From assembly GCF_001950325.1 (NCBI RefSeq), contig NZ_BDJL01000035.1, forward strand, positions 62,001-126,000: a stretch of DNA of 64,000 bases. Direction: 5' to 3'. Under the pieces are notes generated by a model that saw only the letters and a list, made by a program, of their open reading frames with translations, was not told the origin of the DNA and did not search any database. Shown here piece by piece: positions 25,263 to 34,290 of the stretch. The translations under genes were made by a program, and so were the position numbers. How positions within the stretch are numbered: position 1 is the stretch's first letter; each line of letters opens with the position of its first letter. This stretch comes from Carboxydothermus islandicus (GTDB taxonomy: Bacteria > Bacillota > Z-2901 > Carboxydothermales > Carboxydothermaceae).

Positions 25263-26108
25263 ATGACCAATACGATAAAAACCTGGCTTTTAATGGGTGT
25301 TTTAACCGTTTTGCTGGTTTTACTTGGCAGAGCTATTGGTGGAACGACGGGAGCCTTTACGTTTTTCCTGATAGCTTTAGCGATGAACTTTATTAGCTAC
25401 TACTTTAGCGATACCCTGGTAATTAAAATGACCGGCTCTTATCCGGTAAGTGAGGCGGAGGCGCCGGAATTATACTCCATTGTGCGAAATCTTTCCTTAA
25501 AAGCGGGCATTCCCATGCCGAAAATTTACATTACTCCGTCGCCTCAGCCCAATGCTTTTGCCACCGGGCGTAATCCTGAACATGCAGCGGTGGCGGTTAC
25601 CGAAGGGCTTTTAAATCTTTTAAACCGGCAGGAAATTGAAGGGGTGCTGGCTCACGAGATAGCTCATATTAAAAACCGGGATATCCTCATTGGCACTATT
25701 GCGGCAGCAATGGCGGGAGCTATTTCCATGCTGGCGGATGTTTTTCGCTGGGGATTGTTTTTCGGAGCTAACCGGGATGACGAAGAAAGTCCCGGTGGGT
25801 TTATTGCCGGAATTGTCATGATGATTTTAGCACCGATTGCGGCTTTACTGGTGCAAATGGCGATTTCCCGCTCCCGGGAGTATTTGGCCGATGAAACGGG
25901 GGCTAAAATTGCCGGGTCACCGGTGGGCCTGGCGGAGGCTTTAAAGAAGCTCCATGCTTACAGCTTGCGGTTGCCAATGGAAGTGTCTCCGGCCGCATCG
26001 CATATGTTTATCGTAAACCCCTTGAACGGTCGGGCTTTGATGGCGCTTTTCTCTACCCATCCGCCTATTGAGGACCGGATTGAAAGGCTTTATGCTATGA
26101 GGTGGTAG
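25263..26108 (+). CDS. htpX: HtpX-type membrane zinc metalloprotease (M48)
   Basis: The 281-residue protease has two N-terminal helices (about 5-22 and 28-47), the zinc motif HEIAH (His131, Glu132, His135) inside [13 protein letters not shown], two further helices (about 143-165 and 180-200), and the third ligand in SREYLADE. HtpX degrades misfolded membrane proteins. GGGGGAAG precedes the ATG. It ends at a hairpin terminator. Confidence 0.93.
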   Translation: MTNTIKTWLLMGVLTVLLVLLGRAIGGTTGAFTFFLIALAMNFISYYFSDTLVIKMTGSYPVSEAEAPELYSIVRNLSLKAGIPMPKIYITPSPQPNAFATGRNPEHAAVAVTEGLLNLLNRQEIEGVLAHEIAHIKNRDILIGTIAAAMAGAISMLADVFRWGLFFGANRDDEESPGGFIAGIVMMILAPIAALLVQMAISRSREYLADETGAKIAGSPVGLAEALKKLHAYSLRLPMEVSPAASHMFIVNPLNGRALMALFSTHPPIEDRIERLYAMRW

Positions 26109-26116
26109 TTTAAAAT

Positions 26117-26155
26117 TGCAGGTACGGTTTTCAACTGTACCTGCATTTAATTTTA
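26117..26155 (+). terminator. Terminator after htpX
   Basis: TGCAGGTAC and GTACCTGCA pair across GGTTTTCAACT and are followed by TTTAATTTTATT. Confidence 0.7.
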
Positions 26156-26239
26156 TTCCTGACTGTGAAAGAAGGAGAATTTTCAAAACAGGATTAAATC
26201 TAAAATGGGGTGGATAAAATAAGTAAAGGTGATTTAAAA

Positions 26240-26692
26240 ATGATTGAAAGGATATCTTTTCTTGTAAAAAAAGCTCCGAAATACGCTAAACTTGCTTGGC
26301 GCCTGGTGCGCCACCCGGAACTTACTCTTAAGGAAAAATCGATTTTGGCGGGAGGTTTGTTATACTGGGCATCGCCGGTTGATTTTATTCCCGGGGTTAT
26401 TCCGGCATTGGGGCAGCTTGATGATTTAATCGTTGCTTTATCTTCCTTGAACTATGCGTTAAAAAAGCTGCCGCCGGATATTCGAAAGCAGGAACTTTTA
26501 GAGACGGGTTTAGAGGAAGGAGAAATTGAGGAGGATATCCGTTATTTAAAAGCAATAGCCCGGGAGATAGCCGGACAAACCCTGAATTTTTCCGCAAAAA
26601 CCCTGGGCTTTGCCGGAAGGCAGGCAACAAAGTTAATGATCAAAGGAACGGGTTTTCTTTTGCGAAAATTAATAAAATGGAGCCAAGGCTGA
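26240..26692 (+). CDS. DUF1232 (YkvA-like) protein
   Basis: The 150-residue protein contains LLYWASPVDFIPGVIPALGQLDDLIVALSSLNYAL (about residues 41-75), the DUF1232 signature, which often forms a membrane-inserted hairpin. The C-terminal half is helical and charged, then hydrophobic. The function is unknown. ATG at 26240 is preferred because AAAGGTG lies eight bases upstream; a GTG at 26210 has no ribosome site. Confidence 0.8.
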   Translation: MIERISFLVKKAPKYAKLAWRLVRHPELTLKEKSILAGGLLYWASPVDFIPGVIPALGQLDDLIVALSSLNYALKKLPPDIRKQELLETGLEEGEIEEDIRYLKAIAREIAGQTLNFSAKTLGFAGRQATKLMIKGTGFLLRKLIKWSQG

Positions 26693-26710
26693 CCTTTTTG
26701 GGCCAGCCTT
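26685..26710. terminator. Shared terminator of convergent DUF1232 and ferredoxin genes
   Basis: AAGGCTGACC and GGCCAGCCTT pair with one mismatch over TTTTTG, with T and A runs on both flanks. It overlaps the last bases of both genes. Confidence 0.7.
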
Positions 26711-26933
26711 ATTCTTTTTCCACAAGGCTAATAGCCCCTGTAGAACAAAAAGGGAGACATTTACCACAGCCGGTACATAAGTCTTGATTAACCGTAACCG
26801 GTTTGCCAAAGCCGGGGGAATCGTATTCTGCCGGCTCCTGTTCAATAGCCCCAAAGGGGCAGACCACAACTAAAATACAAGCGGGGGCTTGATCGCAGAG
26901 AGTTGGGTCAACTACAGCAACTTTTTTCGCCAT
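26709..26933 (-). CDS. Small two-cluster-type ferredoxin
   Basis: The 74-residue protein has a standard second cluster motif (CTGCGKCLPFCSTGAI) and an altered first one, CDQAPACILVVVCPFGAI, where the C-x2-C-x2-C spacing is replaced by C-x5-C-x5-C. Short ferredoxins with the CDQ-P-x-C pattern are common in clostridia. The first site may hold a cluster with ligands from elsewhere, for example Cys60s of the second motif, or none. It is monocistronic; GGAGG precedes the ATG. Confidence 0.85.
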   Translation of the reverse strand: MAKKVAVVDPTLCDQAPACILVVVCPFGAIEQEPAEYDSPGFGKPVTVNQDLCTGCGKCLPFCSTGAISLVEKE

Positions 26934-27064
26934 GACAACCTCCTTGGATTATGCTAATAATAGTATTTACGAAATAAACTTAGAAATATCTTAAAAAAGT
27001 TTTAGCTTTAAGTCAAGAAAAATTTATTTGTGGTATAATGGTCAAAAAAACCGGAGGTTTTCTT

Positions 27065-28315
27065 GTGGAAAAAGCTTTAGTGGCTTTTTTGGTTGAAGAC
27101 CTGAAAAAATTTTCCTACCAAAAAGAAGAGTTTTTAGCCCTCCTGAAAACTCGCGGGATTGAAGCTGTTGACATTATAAGCCAAAGGCTCGTGCATCCGG
27201 TACCTGCAACTTATTTTGGCTACGGGAAGGTGCAGGAAATAGGAGAAGTTTTAAAAAAGCACAATTTAAATTTGCTGGCGGTGGGAGGAGATTTAACCCC
27301 TACCCAGGCCAAAAATTTAGAAGAACTCCTTGAAGTTACGGTAGTGGATCGAACCCAGATTATCCTGGAAATTTTTGCTGAGCATGCCCACACCCATGAG
27401 GGGAAAATTCAGGTGGAGTTGGCCCGGCTGATGTATAATCTTCCCCGGATTACCGGGCTTGGACGGGTTTTGTCCCGCCTGGGGGGCGGAATTGGTACCC
27501 GGGGTCCCGGAGAGACCAAATTGGAGGTTTTGCGGCGGACTATTCGGAAAAGGATTGCCGATTTGCGCCGGGAATTGAAAGAAATTGAACAAAACCGGGA
27601 AGTCAAAAGGTCCCGGAGGCTGGAGGCGGGAGTGCCAATTGTAGCCCTTGTGGGGTATACCAATGCGGGTAAATCCACTTTACTTAATGCCCTTACCGGG
27701 GCGGGAGTGCTGGCGGAAGATAAGCTTTTTGCCACTCTGGATCCGACGGTTAGAAAACTAACTTTGCCCGGAGGGCAAAAGCTTCTTTTAACCGATACGG
27801 TGGGTTTTATTGAAAATATGCCACCCCTGATTAAAGAAGCGTTTAAATCAACTTTAGAGGTAGTGTATGAAGCAGAGTTAATTTTGCATGTGGTGGATGG
27901 GGCAAGCCCGTACCGGGAAGAGCAGGAAGCGGTGGTTGAAAAAATTCTAACGGAAATGAAAGTAAAAGCACCGGTAATTACCGTTTATAATAAGGTGGAT
28001 CTTTTGCCGGAACCGGTTTTGTTTTTGGGTAAAAGGGCAGTTGCGATTTCTGCCCGTACCGGCTATAACATAGAGCTACTTTTAAAATTAATTGAGGAGA
28101 ACTTATTCTGGCAGGAAATTACGGTGAAAGCGGTTTTGCCCTTTGCTCGGGCTTTTAAAATTGGTGAGCTAAAGGAAAACTTGAAACTTATAAATTTGGA
28201 GTATTTACCGGATGGAATTGAGGTTACCGTAGCCGGTCCCCGGGAAAGGATAGCGAGGCACTTAGGAAGGGAAAAGCTGGAGGAGATCAATGGCGAAAAG
28301 CTGGTTTGGACTTAA
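27065..28315 (+). CDS. hflX: Ribosome-associated GTPase HflX
   Basis: The 416-residue protein has an N-terminal HflX domain with the glycine-rich segment [17 protein letters not shown], then a G domain with GYTNAGKST (G1), [10 protein letters not shown] (G3) and NKVDLL (G4). HflX splits stalled or heat-damaged ribosomes. The GTG at 27065 follows GGAGGT by six bases; an ATG nine codons earlier lies before that site and overlaps the TATAAT at 27031-27036. It overlaps the PAP2 gene by 26 bases. Confidence 0.95.
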   Translation: MEKALVAFLVEDLKKFSYQKEEFLALLKTRGIEAVDIISQRLVHPVPATYFGYGKVQEIGEVLKKHNLNLLAVGGDLTPTQAKNLEELLEVTVVDRTQIILEIFAEHAHTHEGKIQVELARLMYNLPRITGLGRVLSRLGGGIGTRGPGETKLEVLRRTIRKRIADLRRELKEIEQNREVKRSRRLEAGVPIVALVGYTNAGKSTLLNALTGAGVLAEDKLFATLDPTVRKLTLPGGQKLLLTDTVGFIENMPPLIKEAFKSTLEVVYEAELILHVVDGASPYREEQEAVVEKILTEMKVKAPVITVYNKVDLLPEPVLFLGKRAVAISARTGYNIELLLKLIEENLFWQEITVKAVLPFARAFKIGELKENLKLINLEYLPDGIEVTVAGPRERIARHLGREKLEEINGEKLVWT

Positions 28316-28787
28316 GAAAAGTTATTTAGATAAAGTAATGGTCTATTTATCCCTGGGGGGAATTTATTTTTACTGGCTAATTATGCTGTATTTGTTTTTT
28401 ACGGGAGATTTAAAGGTTAAGTTTTATCTTTTTAAAACCGGTGTGGTGGGGTTAATTGCCGTATATTTGGCAAAATATTTGGGTAAGCGCTATTATTTTC
28501 CCAGGCCTTTTGTCGAAAAAGGGATTAAACCGTTATATCCCCATGCCGCTGACAGTTCCTTTCCTTCCGACCATGTAACCGGAGCGGTGGCCCTAACGAT
28601 GGGGATTTGGGAAGTGTCGAAGGCAGCGGGAATTATGGCCCTGGTATATGTAGTGTTTTTAATGATTTCCAGGATTTACGTTGGCCACCATTATCTTCGG
28701 GATGTGCTGGCCGGGGCCTTTTTAGGGGGATTTGTTTATTACCTTCTGCAATTTGTTTTTCCTTTGCTTATTGACATTTTCGTATAA
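28290..28787 (+). CDS. PAP2-family phosphatase, membrane bound
   Basis: The 165-residue protein carries the three PAP2 motifs: [12 protein letters not shown] (K-x6-R-P), SFPSDHV (usually P-S-G-H; Asp replaces Gly) and [16 protein letters not shown]. Membrane helices surround them. Such enzymes dephosphorylate lipid phosphates or undecaprenyl pyrophosphate. GGAGGAG lies before the ATG, within the end of hflX. Co-transcription with hflX is likely. Confidence 0.88.
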   Translation: MAKSWFGLKKSYLDKVMVYLSLGGIYFYWLIMLYLFFTGDLKVKFYLFKTGVVGLIAVYLAKYLGKRYYFPRPFVEKGIKPLYPHAADSSFPSDHVTGAVALTMGIWEVSKAAGIMALVYVVFLMISRIYVGHHYLRDVLAGAFLGGFVYYLLQFVFPLLIDIFV

Positions 28788-28821
28788 TTTTGCATAAAAT
28801 ATTCTCCAAATACATGGCAAA

Positions 28822-29060
28822 TAGGGAAAAGGCGATGCGAAGAAAAACCGGTACTTTTTCCTGTTAAAGAGAGCCGGGGCAGGTGAAAGCCGGTACAGGA
28901 AAGGCCGGGGGCCGTCTTCAAGCCGGAAAGCTGAAGTAGCAGTAAGCTTTCCCGGGAGACCGTTATCCGAATGAAGGGGGCAGGATTTTTCCTGCCAAGT
29001 TGGGTGGTACCGCGAGGGTAAGCCCTCGTCCCAATTGGGGACGGGGGCTTTAATATTTTA
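28822..29060 (+). ncRNA. T-box leader with terminator, upstream of the Lrp/aminotransferase pair
   Basis: The leader shows the distal stem I elements AGAGAGCC and GGTGAAAGCC flanked by the pairing CCTGT/ACAGG, the T-box sequence GTTGGGTGGTACCGCG (near 28997-29014) and a terminator whose arms are AGCCCTCGTCCC and GGGGACGGGGGCT (29021-29049) followed by TTTAATATTTT. It binds an uncharged tRNA to prevent termination. I cannot fix the specifier codon; GCC (Ala) or GGC (Gly) just after ACAGGAAA are the candidates. Confidence 0.93.
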
Positions 29061-29080
29061 GGGACAAGGAGGAAGGGAGA

Positions 29081-29563
29081 ATGGAAAAGGAGATTTTACA
29101 GTTACTTCATGAAAATGCCAAGCTTACGCCCAAGCAAATTGCCACGATGTTAGGGGTGACGGAAAAGGAAGTCAGGGCCAAAATTAAAGAGCTGGAAGAA
29201 AGAAAGGCTATTATTAAATACCATACCCTCATTAACTGGGAGAAAACCGAATACGAGCCGGTAAGGGCTTTAATTGAGGTAAAGGTAACCCCCCAGCGGG
29301 AAGTGGGATTTGACGGAATTGCCCGGAGGATATACCAGTTTGATGAAGTTAAAGATGTTTACCTGATGTCCGGGGATTATGATTTGGCGGTGATGGTAGA
29401 AGGGAGTTCGATGAAGGAAGTGGCTTTATTTGTTGCTTTAAAGCTTTCTACCATTGAAGGGGTGCAAAGCTGTGCTACCCACTTTATTTTAAAGACCTAC
29501 AAGCATGAAGGAGTTATTTTGGATGATGAGGAGGAAGATAAAAGGCTGGTGATAACGCCATGA
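29081..29563 (+). CDS. Lrp/AsnC-family transcriptional regulator
   Basis: The 160-residue protein has an N-terminal winged helix (LLHENAKLTPKQIATMLGVTEKEVRAKIKELEERKAI is its recognisable course, about residues 7-44) and a C-terminal RAM/ACT-like domain (about 70-150, VYLMSGDYDLAVMVEG) that senses amino acids. GGAGGAAGGG precedes the ATG. It overlaps the aminotransferase gene by four bases (ATGA), both behind one T-box leader, which suggests amino acid-responsive control at two levels. Confidence 0.92.
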   Translation: MEKEILQLLHENAKLTPKQIATMLGVTEKEVRAKIKELEERKAIIKYHTLINWEKTEYEPVRALIEVKVTPQREVGFDGIARRIYQFDEVKDVYLMSGDYDLAVMVEGSSMKEVALFVALKLSTIEGVQSCATHFILKTYKHEGVILDDEEEDKRLVITP

Positions 29564-30738
29564 GTCTTGAAGAAAAAATTAACCCGGTTTTACGGCAGAT
29601 ACCTCCGTCGGGGATTAGAAAATTTTTTGATCTGGTGGCCAATACCAAAGGCGTTATCTCCCTCGGGGTAGGGGAACCGGATTTTGTTACGCCCTGGTAT
29701 ATCCGGGAAGAGGGGATTTATTCCCTGGAAAAGGGTTACACCATGTACACTTCCAATCAGGGGCTTTTAGAACTGCGGGAAGAAATTAGCCGCTACCTCT
29801 TAAGGCTTACGGGGATAGTTTATGACCCGGTTCAGGAAGTTTTGGTGACCGTTGGGGTCAGCGAAGGGGTGGATTTAGCACTTCGGGCCCTTGTTTCTCC
29901 TGGAGATGAGGTGCTTATTCCCGAGCCTTCCTATGTTTCTTACGGGCCAACGACGATGCTGGCGGGAGGGAAGCCGGTTTATATAAGGACCAGGCCGGAA
30001 AACGGCTTTAAATTAACGCCGGAGCTTTTAGAGGGGGTGATAACCCCGAAGTCGAAAATCTTGCTTCTCTGTTATCCCAATAATCCGACCGGAGCGGTGA
30101 TGACCGCCGATGACTTAGCAAAACTTTTACCGGTTATTGCCGAACACGACCTTCTCGTAATTTCCGATGAAATTTATGCGGAACTTACTTATGAGGGGAA
30201 GCACGTTTCCATTGCTTCCTTTCCGGGGATGAAAGAGCGGACGGTGATTTTAAATGGCTTTTCCAAGGCTTTTGCTATGACCGGGTGGCGGCTTGGTTAT
30301 GCAGCCGGACCTAAAGAAATCATTGCGGCGATGACCAAAATACACCAGTATACCATGCTTTGCGCTCCGATTACGGCGCAAAAAGCAGCAATAGAAGCTT
30401 TAAGAAATCAAAACGGTGCGGTCAAAAAGATGGTGGAAGAGTACAATTACCGGCGAAGAATTTTAGTGGAAGCTTTTAGCGAAATGGGGCTCAGGCTTTT
30501 TGAACCCAAAGGAGCCTTTTATGCTTTCCCGGATATTTCGGCAACCGGCTTATCCAGCGAAGAGTTTGCCGAAAAGCTTTTATTTGAGGAAAAGGTAGCG
30601 GTGGTCCCCGGATCTGCTTTTGGACCATCGGGGGAAGGCTTTATCCGGATTTCCTATGCTACCGCCCGGAAAGATTTAATTGAGGCTTTAAAGAGAATAA
30701 AAAGATTTGTGCGGAAAAAAACTTTAAAAAAGCAATAA
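29560..30738 (+). CDS. PLP-dependent aminotransferase, class I/II
   Basis: The 392-residue fold type I enzyme has CYPNNPTGAV, ISDEIYAELTY and the PLP lysine in SKAFAMTGWRLGY (about residue 238), plus the final FIRISYA arginine that binds the substrate carboxylate. It resembles PatA/aspartate or alanine aminotransferases of Firmicutes. Substrate cannot be set from sequence; the T-box upstream would reveal the amino acid if its specifier were known. Confidence 0.9.
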   Translation: MSLEEKINPVLRQIPPSGIRKFFDLVANTKGVISLGVGEPDFVTPWYIREEGIYSLEKGYTMYTSNQGLLELREEISRYLLRLTGIVYDPVQEVLVTVGVSEGVDLALRALVSPGDEVLIPEPSYVSYGPTTMLAGGKPVYIRTRPENGFKLTPELLEGVITPKSKILLLCYPNNPTGAVMTADDLAKLLPVIAEHDLLVISDEIYAELTYEGKHVSIASFPGMKERTVILNGFSKAFAMTGWRLGYAAGPKEIIAAMTKIHQYTMLCAPITAQKAAIEALRNQNGAVKKMVEEYNYRRRILVEAFSEMGLRLFEPKGAFYAFPDISATGLSSEEFAEKLLFEEKVAVVPGSAFGPSGEGFIRISYATARKDLIEALKRIKRFVRKKTLKKQ

Positions 30739-30762
30739 AAACCCCTTCGGCGGGTTTTTTCT
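30735..30762 (+). terminator. Terminator after the aminotransferase gene
   Basis: AAAACCC and GGGTTTT pair across CTTCGGC and are followed by a T-rich run. Confidence 0.85.
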
Positions 30763-30777
30763 TTTTTTAATTTTAAC

Positions 30778-30832
30778 TTGAATTTTACAGGAAAAAGAAG
30801 TAAAATATTATTCGAGATACGTATTATACGAA
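30778..30832 (+). promoter_or_regulatory. Sigma-A promoter and candidate operator of the marR operon
   Basis: TTGAAT (30778-30783) and TAAAAT (30801-30806) are spaced by 17 bases. Just downstream lies an imperfect dyad at 30811-30832 with ends TTCG and CGAA and an inner perfect palindrome ATACGTAT. Its place over the expected transcription start fits autorepression by the MarR protein. Confidence 0.65.
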
Positions 30833-30844
30833 AGGTGAACAATT

Positions 30845-31276
30845 ATGGAGGAGCTTTTACATCGGCTGGCAGCGGTTTTTAAATTTAAAGAAGAATGGCA
30901 GTTAGAAAAAACCGGCCTTAGCAGTCAGGAACTGTTTGTGCTGGAACATTTGCAGGAAGGGGAGAAATTTCGTTTTAGCTATTTTGCCCGGAAATTTGGT
31001 TTAAAACCTTCTACCTTAACCGGAATTATCGACCGTTTGGAGCAAAAGGGTCTGGTGGTGCGGAAAAGAGATGAGAAAGACCGGAAGGCGGTTTATCTGG
31101 TATTGACCGATAAGGGTCGAGAACTGGTTGCCGAGCATTTTCAGGAAGACCGGGAGTTTTATCAAGCATTGCTAAAAAATTTAACAAACCAGGAAAAACA
31201 GCAGTTTCTCGCTTTGCTAACCAAAATCTTGCCCGCTGATTTCGGGGAACTGCTGCCGGGAGGTGAGGAAAAATGA
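30845..31276 (+). CDS. MarR-family transcriptional regulator
   Basis: The 143-residue protein has the MarR winged helix: FSYFARKFGLKPSTLTGIIDRLEQKGLVVRKRDEKDRKAVYLVLT covers recognition helix and wing (about residues 40-85), including the D-x-R-D-R-R-like wing DEKDRK. It likely represses its own operon with the ABC pair that follows (ATGA overlap). AAGGTGA precedes the ATG. Confidence 0.92.
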   Translation: MEELLHRLAAVFKFKEEWQLEKTGLSSQELFVLEHLQEGEKFRFSYFARKFGLKPSTLTGIIDRLEQKGLVVRKRDEKDRKAVYLVLTDKGRELVAEHFQEDREFYQALLKNLTNQEKQQFLALLTKILPADFGELLPGGEEK

Positions 31277-31932
31277 GTATTATTGTCGTGGATAACGTAA
31301 AACTTAACGGCAGAGATGGGAAAGTGATTTTGGATGGCATTACTTTTACTGTGGAAGAAGGGGATTTTCTCGGGGTATTAGGGCCTTCCGGGGCGGGGAA
31401 AAGTAGCCTTTTTAAGTTATTAAACCGCCTCTTATCGCCTACCTCCGGAGAGATTTATTACCGGGGAAAAAATCTTAAAGAATACGACCCCGTCAAACTT
31501 CGCCGGGAAATTGGGTATGTTTGGCAAAAACCTTATCTTTTTGGGCAAAAGGTTCTGGAGGATTTAACCTATCCCTTTCGCTTAAGTCAGGAAAAACCGG
31601 ACATGGAGTTAATTTACAAATATTTAGCCCAGGCCAATTTAAAAGAAGAAATCCTTGCCAAAAAACCCACCGAATTATCCGGAGGAGAAGCCCAAAGGAT
31701 TTCCTTAATTAGAACGCTTTTAGTAAAACCCAGAGTTTTACTTTTAGACGAAGTTACGTCCGCTCTGGATACCGAAAACACCCGGGCTATTTTAGACCTT
31801 ATTTTAAGGGAAAAAGAGGAAAAAAACCTTACGGTGTTAGCGATTACCCATAATCTTGAGGCGTTTAACTTTAAAAAAGTGCTGTACCTTAATGCCGGAC
31901 AGGTAAAATATTTTGGGGAGGGAAAGATTTGA
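31273..31932 (+). CDS. ABC transporter ATP-binding protein, YbbL/FetA type
   Basis: The 219-residue ATPase has Walker A GPSGAGKSS (about residues 36-44), signature LSGGEAQR and Walker B VLLLDEVTSALD. The partner is a UPF0014 permease, as for FetA/FetB of Escherichia coli, which is linked to iron export and oxidative stress resistance. Its stop overlaps the permease TTG start. Confidence 0.88.
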   Translation: MSIIVVDNVKLNGRDGKVILDGITFTVEEGDFLGVLGPSGAGKSSLFKLLNRLLSPTSGEIYYRGKNLKEYDPVKLRREIGYVWQKPYLFGQKVLEDLTYPFRLSQEKPDMELIYKYLAQANLKEEILAKKPTELSGGEAQRISLIRTLLVKPRVLLLDEVTSALDTENTRAILDLILREKEEKNLTVLAITHNLEAFNFKKVLYLNAGQVKYFGEGKI

Positions 31933-32675
31933 GCAACTGGTCGCTTTTTTTAAGCTTTAGTTTGGTTATTCTGGCAATGCTTGTTTCCAAAAAAGAGAAG
32001 CTTTTTTTAGAAAAAGATCTTTTAGTGGGAAGTATCCGGGCAGTGGTGCAGTTGGTAGCGGTAGGATATATCTTAAAATTTATTTTTGCCCAGAACAATT
32101 TCTGGTTTACTACGGCCCTTTTACTGGTAATGGTTTTAAATGCGGCTTACATAGCCGGCAAAAGGGGTGAAGGAATTAAAAATAGCCATCTTATCTCCTT
32201 TGGGGCAATCGTGATGGGACTTAGTGTTACCCTGGGAGCTCTTATTGCTTTTCGGGCTATTTCCTACAAACCCAGCCAGGCCATACCGGTAAGCGGAATG
32301 ATTGTGGGAAATGCGATGGTGGCGGTGGGACTGGTGTTTCGAAGCTTAAAACAAACTTTTCGCGACCGTCGGGAAGAGGTTGAGGTAAAATTAAGCCTGG
32401 GTGCTCCTCCCCGGGAAGCGGCTTTTTCCCTTATCCGCGAAAGTATTAAAACGGCAATGCTTCCCACCGTAGACCAGATGAAAACGCTGGGAATTGTTCA
32501 GCTGCCGGGAATGATGACCGGTTTAATCTTAGCCGGGGCGAATCCGCTCTTGGCAATAAAATACCAGATTATGGTGGCATTTATGCTGGCAGGGGCGGTA
32601 ACGGTAGCGGCGTATGTGGCCAGTTATTTTGCTTACCGGGGATTTTTTAATGAAGATTTCCAGATCGTGAGTTAA
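31929..32675 (+). CDS. UPF0014 (YbbM/FetB) ABC permease
   Basis: The 248-residue membrane protein has about seven helices and the family patterns LVGSIRAVVQLVAVGYIL near the N-terminus and ALIAFRAISYKPSQAIPVSGMIVGNAMVA and QLPGMMTGLILAGANPLLAIKYQIMV later. It starts at TTG inside TTGA, with GGGGAGGG just upstream. Together with the ATPase it probably exports a metal or small molecule controlled by the MarR protein. Confidence 0.88.
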   Translation: MSNWSLFLSFSLVILAMLVSKKEKLFLEKDLLVGSIRAVVQLVAVGYILKFIFAQNNFWFTTALLLVMVLNAAYIAGKRGEGIKNSHLISFGAIVMGLSVTLGALIAFRAISYKPSQAIPVSGMIVGNAMVAVGLVFRSLKQTFRDRREEVEVKLSLGAPPREAAFSLIRESIKTAMLPTVDQMKTLGIVQLPGMMTGLILAGANPLLAIKYQIMVAFMLAGAVTVAAYVASYFAYRGFFNEDFQIVS

Positions 32676-32686
32676 AGTCCCGAAAA

Positions 32687-32737
32687 TTTCGACAAAAAAT
32701 TATCAATTTTGACAGAAAATTTTATAGAAAATAATTT
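32687..32737 (+). promoter_or_regulatory. Promoter with Spo0A-box match before the symporter operon
   Basis: TTGACA at 32709-32714 is spaced by 17 bases from TAATTT at 32732-32737. Fourteen bases upstream of the -35, TTTCGACAA (32687-32695) is a perfect reverse match to the Spo0A box TTGTCGAAA. Confidence 0.5.
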
Positions 32738-32798
32738 TAAAATAGTTTAAAATAATAAGAAATTTTACTTTTAAGATTAGGATGGGAGGACGGATAGG

Positions 32799-34268
32799 AT
32801 GGTTAAGTTCTGGTTTTTGGGAATTTTTGTTTTTATTATGCTTGTTTCGGGATTTTTTGGGTTCAAGAAAACGAAAACGGTGGATGATTTCATCTTAGGA
32901 GGCCGCAAGGTGGGTCCGTGGCTGTCGGCATTTGCTTATGGCACGACCTACTTTTCTGCGGTTCTTTTTATTGGTTACGCCGGTAAAGTGGGCTTTAGCT
33001 TTGGGCTTCCGGCCCTCTGGATTGCCCTTGGCAATGCAGTAATAGGAAGTTTTCTTGCCTGGAAGATATTAGCAAAACCTACCCGGCAGATGACCCAGCA
33101 GCTAAATGCCCGGACAATGCCGGAATTTCTGGCAAAAAGATATGACTTTCCCCTTTATAAGCCTCTGGCTGCTTTAATCATTTTCATTTTTCTAGTCCCT
33201 TACTCGGCATCGGTATACATGGGCCTTAGCTACCTGTTTGAAGCGGTATTTGGCTTACCCTATCTTTTTGCCCTTTTATTAATGGCCGGACTGACCGCAA
33301 TCTATCTTTTGCTGGGAGGTTATTTTGCCGTAGCTCTTACCGACTTTATCCAGGGAATAATTATGCTGTTAGGTGTTTTTCTCATGGTAGGGTACCTGGT
33401 AAATACGCCGGAAGTGGGGGGAATCAGCAGCATTGCTTCCAAGCTTTCCGCCATTAATCCGGACTTTACTTCTCTCTGGGGTGGACAGGGCTTTAGTTCC
33501 CTTTTGTTTTTAATGCTATTAACCAGTTTCGGGAGCTGGGGTTTACCGCAAATGGTACAAAAATTTTACGCGATACGGGATGAAAAGGCAATAACACCGG
33601 CAACCTGGGTTTCGACCCTCTTTGCCTTAATCATTGCGGGGGGAGCGTATTTTACCGGTGCCTTAACGCCTTTATTTTTTAAATCCCTGCCGGTAGATCC
33701 GGCAACAGGCAAACCTACCCCAGACCTTTTAATTCCCCAGTTAATTGCCCAGCATTTGCCGGAATGGGTGGCGGCGTTGATCTTACTCCTGGTTTTATCG
33801 GCATCGATGTCTACCCTGTCTTCTCTGGTGCTGGTATCCAGCTCAGCGGTGGCGGTGGATCTTTTAGGGGAAACGAGCTTATTTAAAGGTAAAGGCGAAA
33901 GCCAAATTTTCGTCTTACGCCTTTTAACAATCCTGTTTATCGCTTTATCGGTGGTTATTGCCCTTTTAAAACCGGCGATTATTTTATCTTTGATGGCCAT
34001 ATCCTGGGGAGCCGTAGCGGGAAGCTTTTTAGCTCCGTATTTCTGTGGCTTATTTTTCCGGCGGGTAAATGCGGTGGGCGCCCTGGCTGGAACCCTCACC
34101 GGCTTATTAACGGTGGTAACTTTAGCGGTAAAGCACGGCTTTGATGCTAAAATTCTTCCAGCAGCCGGGGTTTACGGCATATTCTTACCCTTTGTGGTTG
34201 TGCCTCTGGTAAGTTTATTAGTACCGCTAAAGGAAAGTAAGACGGTGAAACTTTTATTTGAAGAGTAG
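32799..34268 (+). CDS. Sodium:solute symporter family transporter
   Basis: The 489-residue protein has about thirteen membrane helices with the family patterns [27 protein letters not shown] near the N-terminus, [25 protein letters not shown], and [23 protein letters not shown]. The substrate is unknown; the genes behind it suggest an organic acid such as an aryl acetate or oxoacid. GGGAGG stands nine bases before the ATG. It is the first of four genes. Confidence 0.9.
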   Translation: MVKFWFLGIFVFIMLVSGFFGFKKTKTVDDFILGGRKVGPWLSAFAYGTTYFSAVLFIGYAGKVGFSFGLPALWIALGNAVIGSFLAWKILAKPTRQMTQQLNARTMPEFLAKRYDFPLYKPLAALIIFIFLVPYSASVYMGLSYLFEAVFGLPYLFALLLMAGLTAIYLLLGGYFAVALTDFIQGIIMLLGVFLMVGYLVNTPEVGGISSIASKLSAINPDFTSLWGGQGFSSLLFLMLLTSFGSWGLPQMVQKFYAIRDEKAITPATWVSTLFALIIAGGAYFTGALTPLFFKSLPVDPATGKPTPDLLIPQLIAQHLPEWVAALILLLVLSASMSTLSSLVLVSSSAVAVDLLGETSLFKGKGESQIFVLRLLTILFIALSVVIALLKPAIILSLMAISWGAVAGSFLAPYFCGLFFRRVNAVGALAGTLTGLLTVVTLAVKHGFDAKILPAAGVYGIFLPFVVVPLVSLLVPLKESKTVKLLFEE

Positions 34269-34290
34269 CGGGATGGAAGGGGAGAGAACT

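Noticed and set aside
33566-34099. Long frame of 177 codons opposite the sodium symporter gene
   Set aside because: It is the antisense of conserved membrane helices, with no start signal and a Lys/Arg/Thr-biased product typical of a shadow frame.
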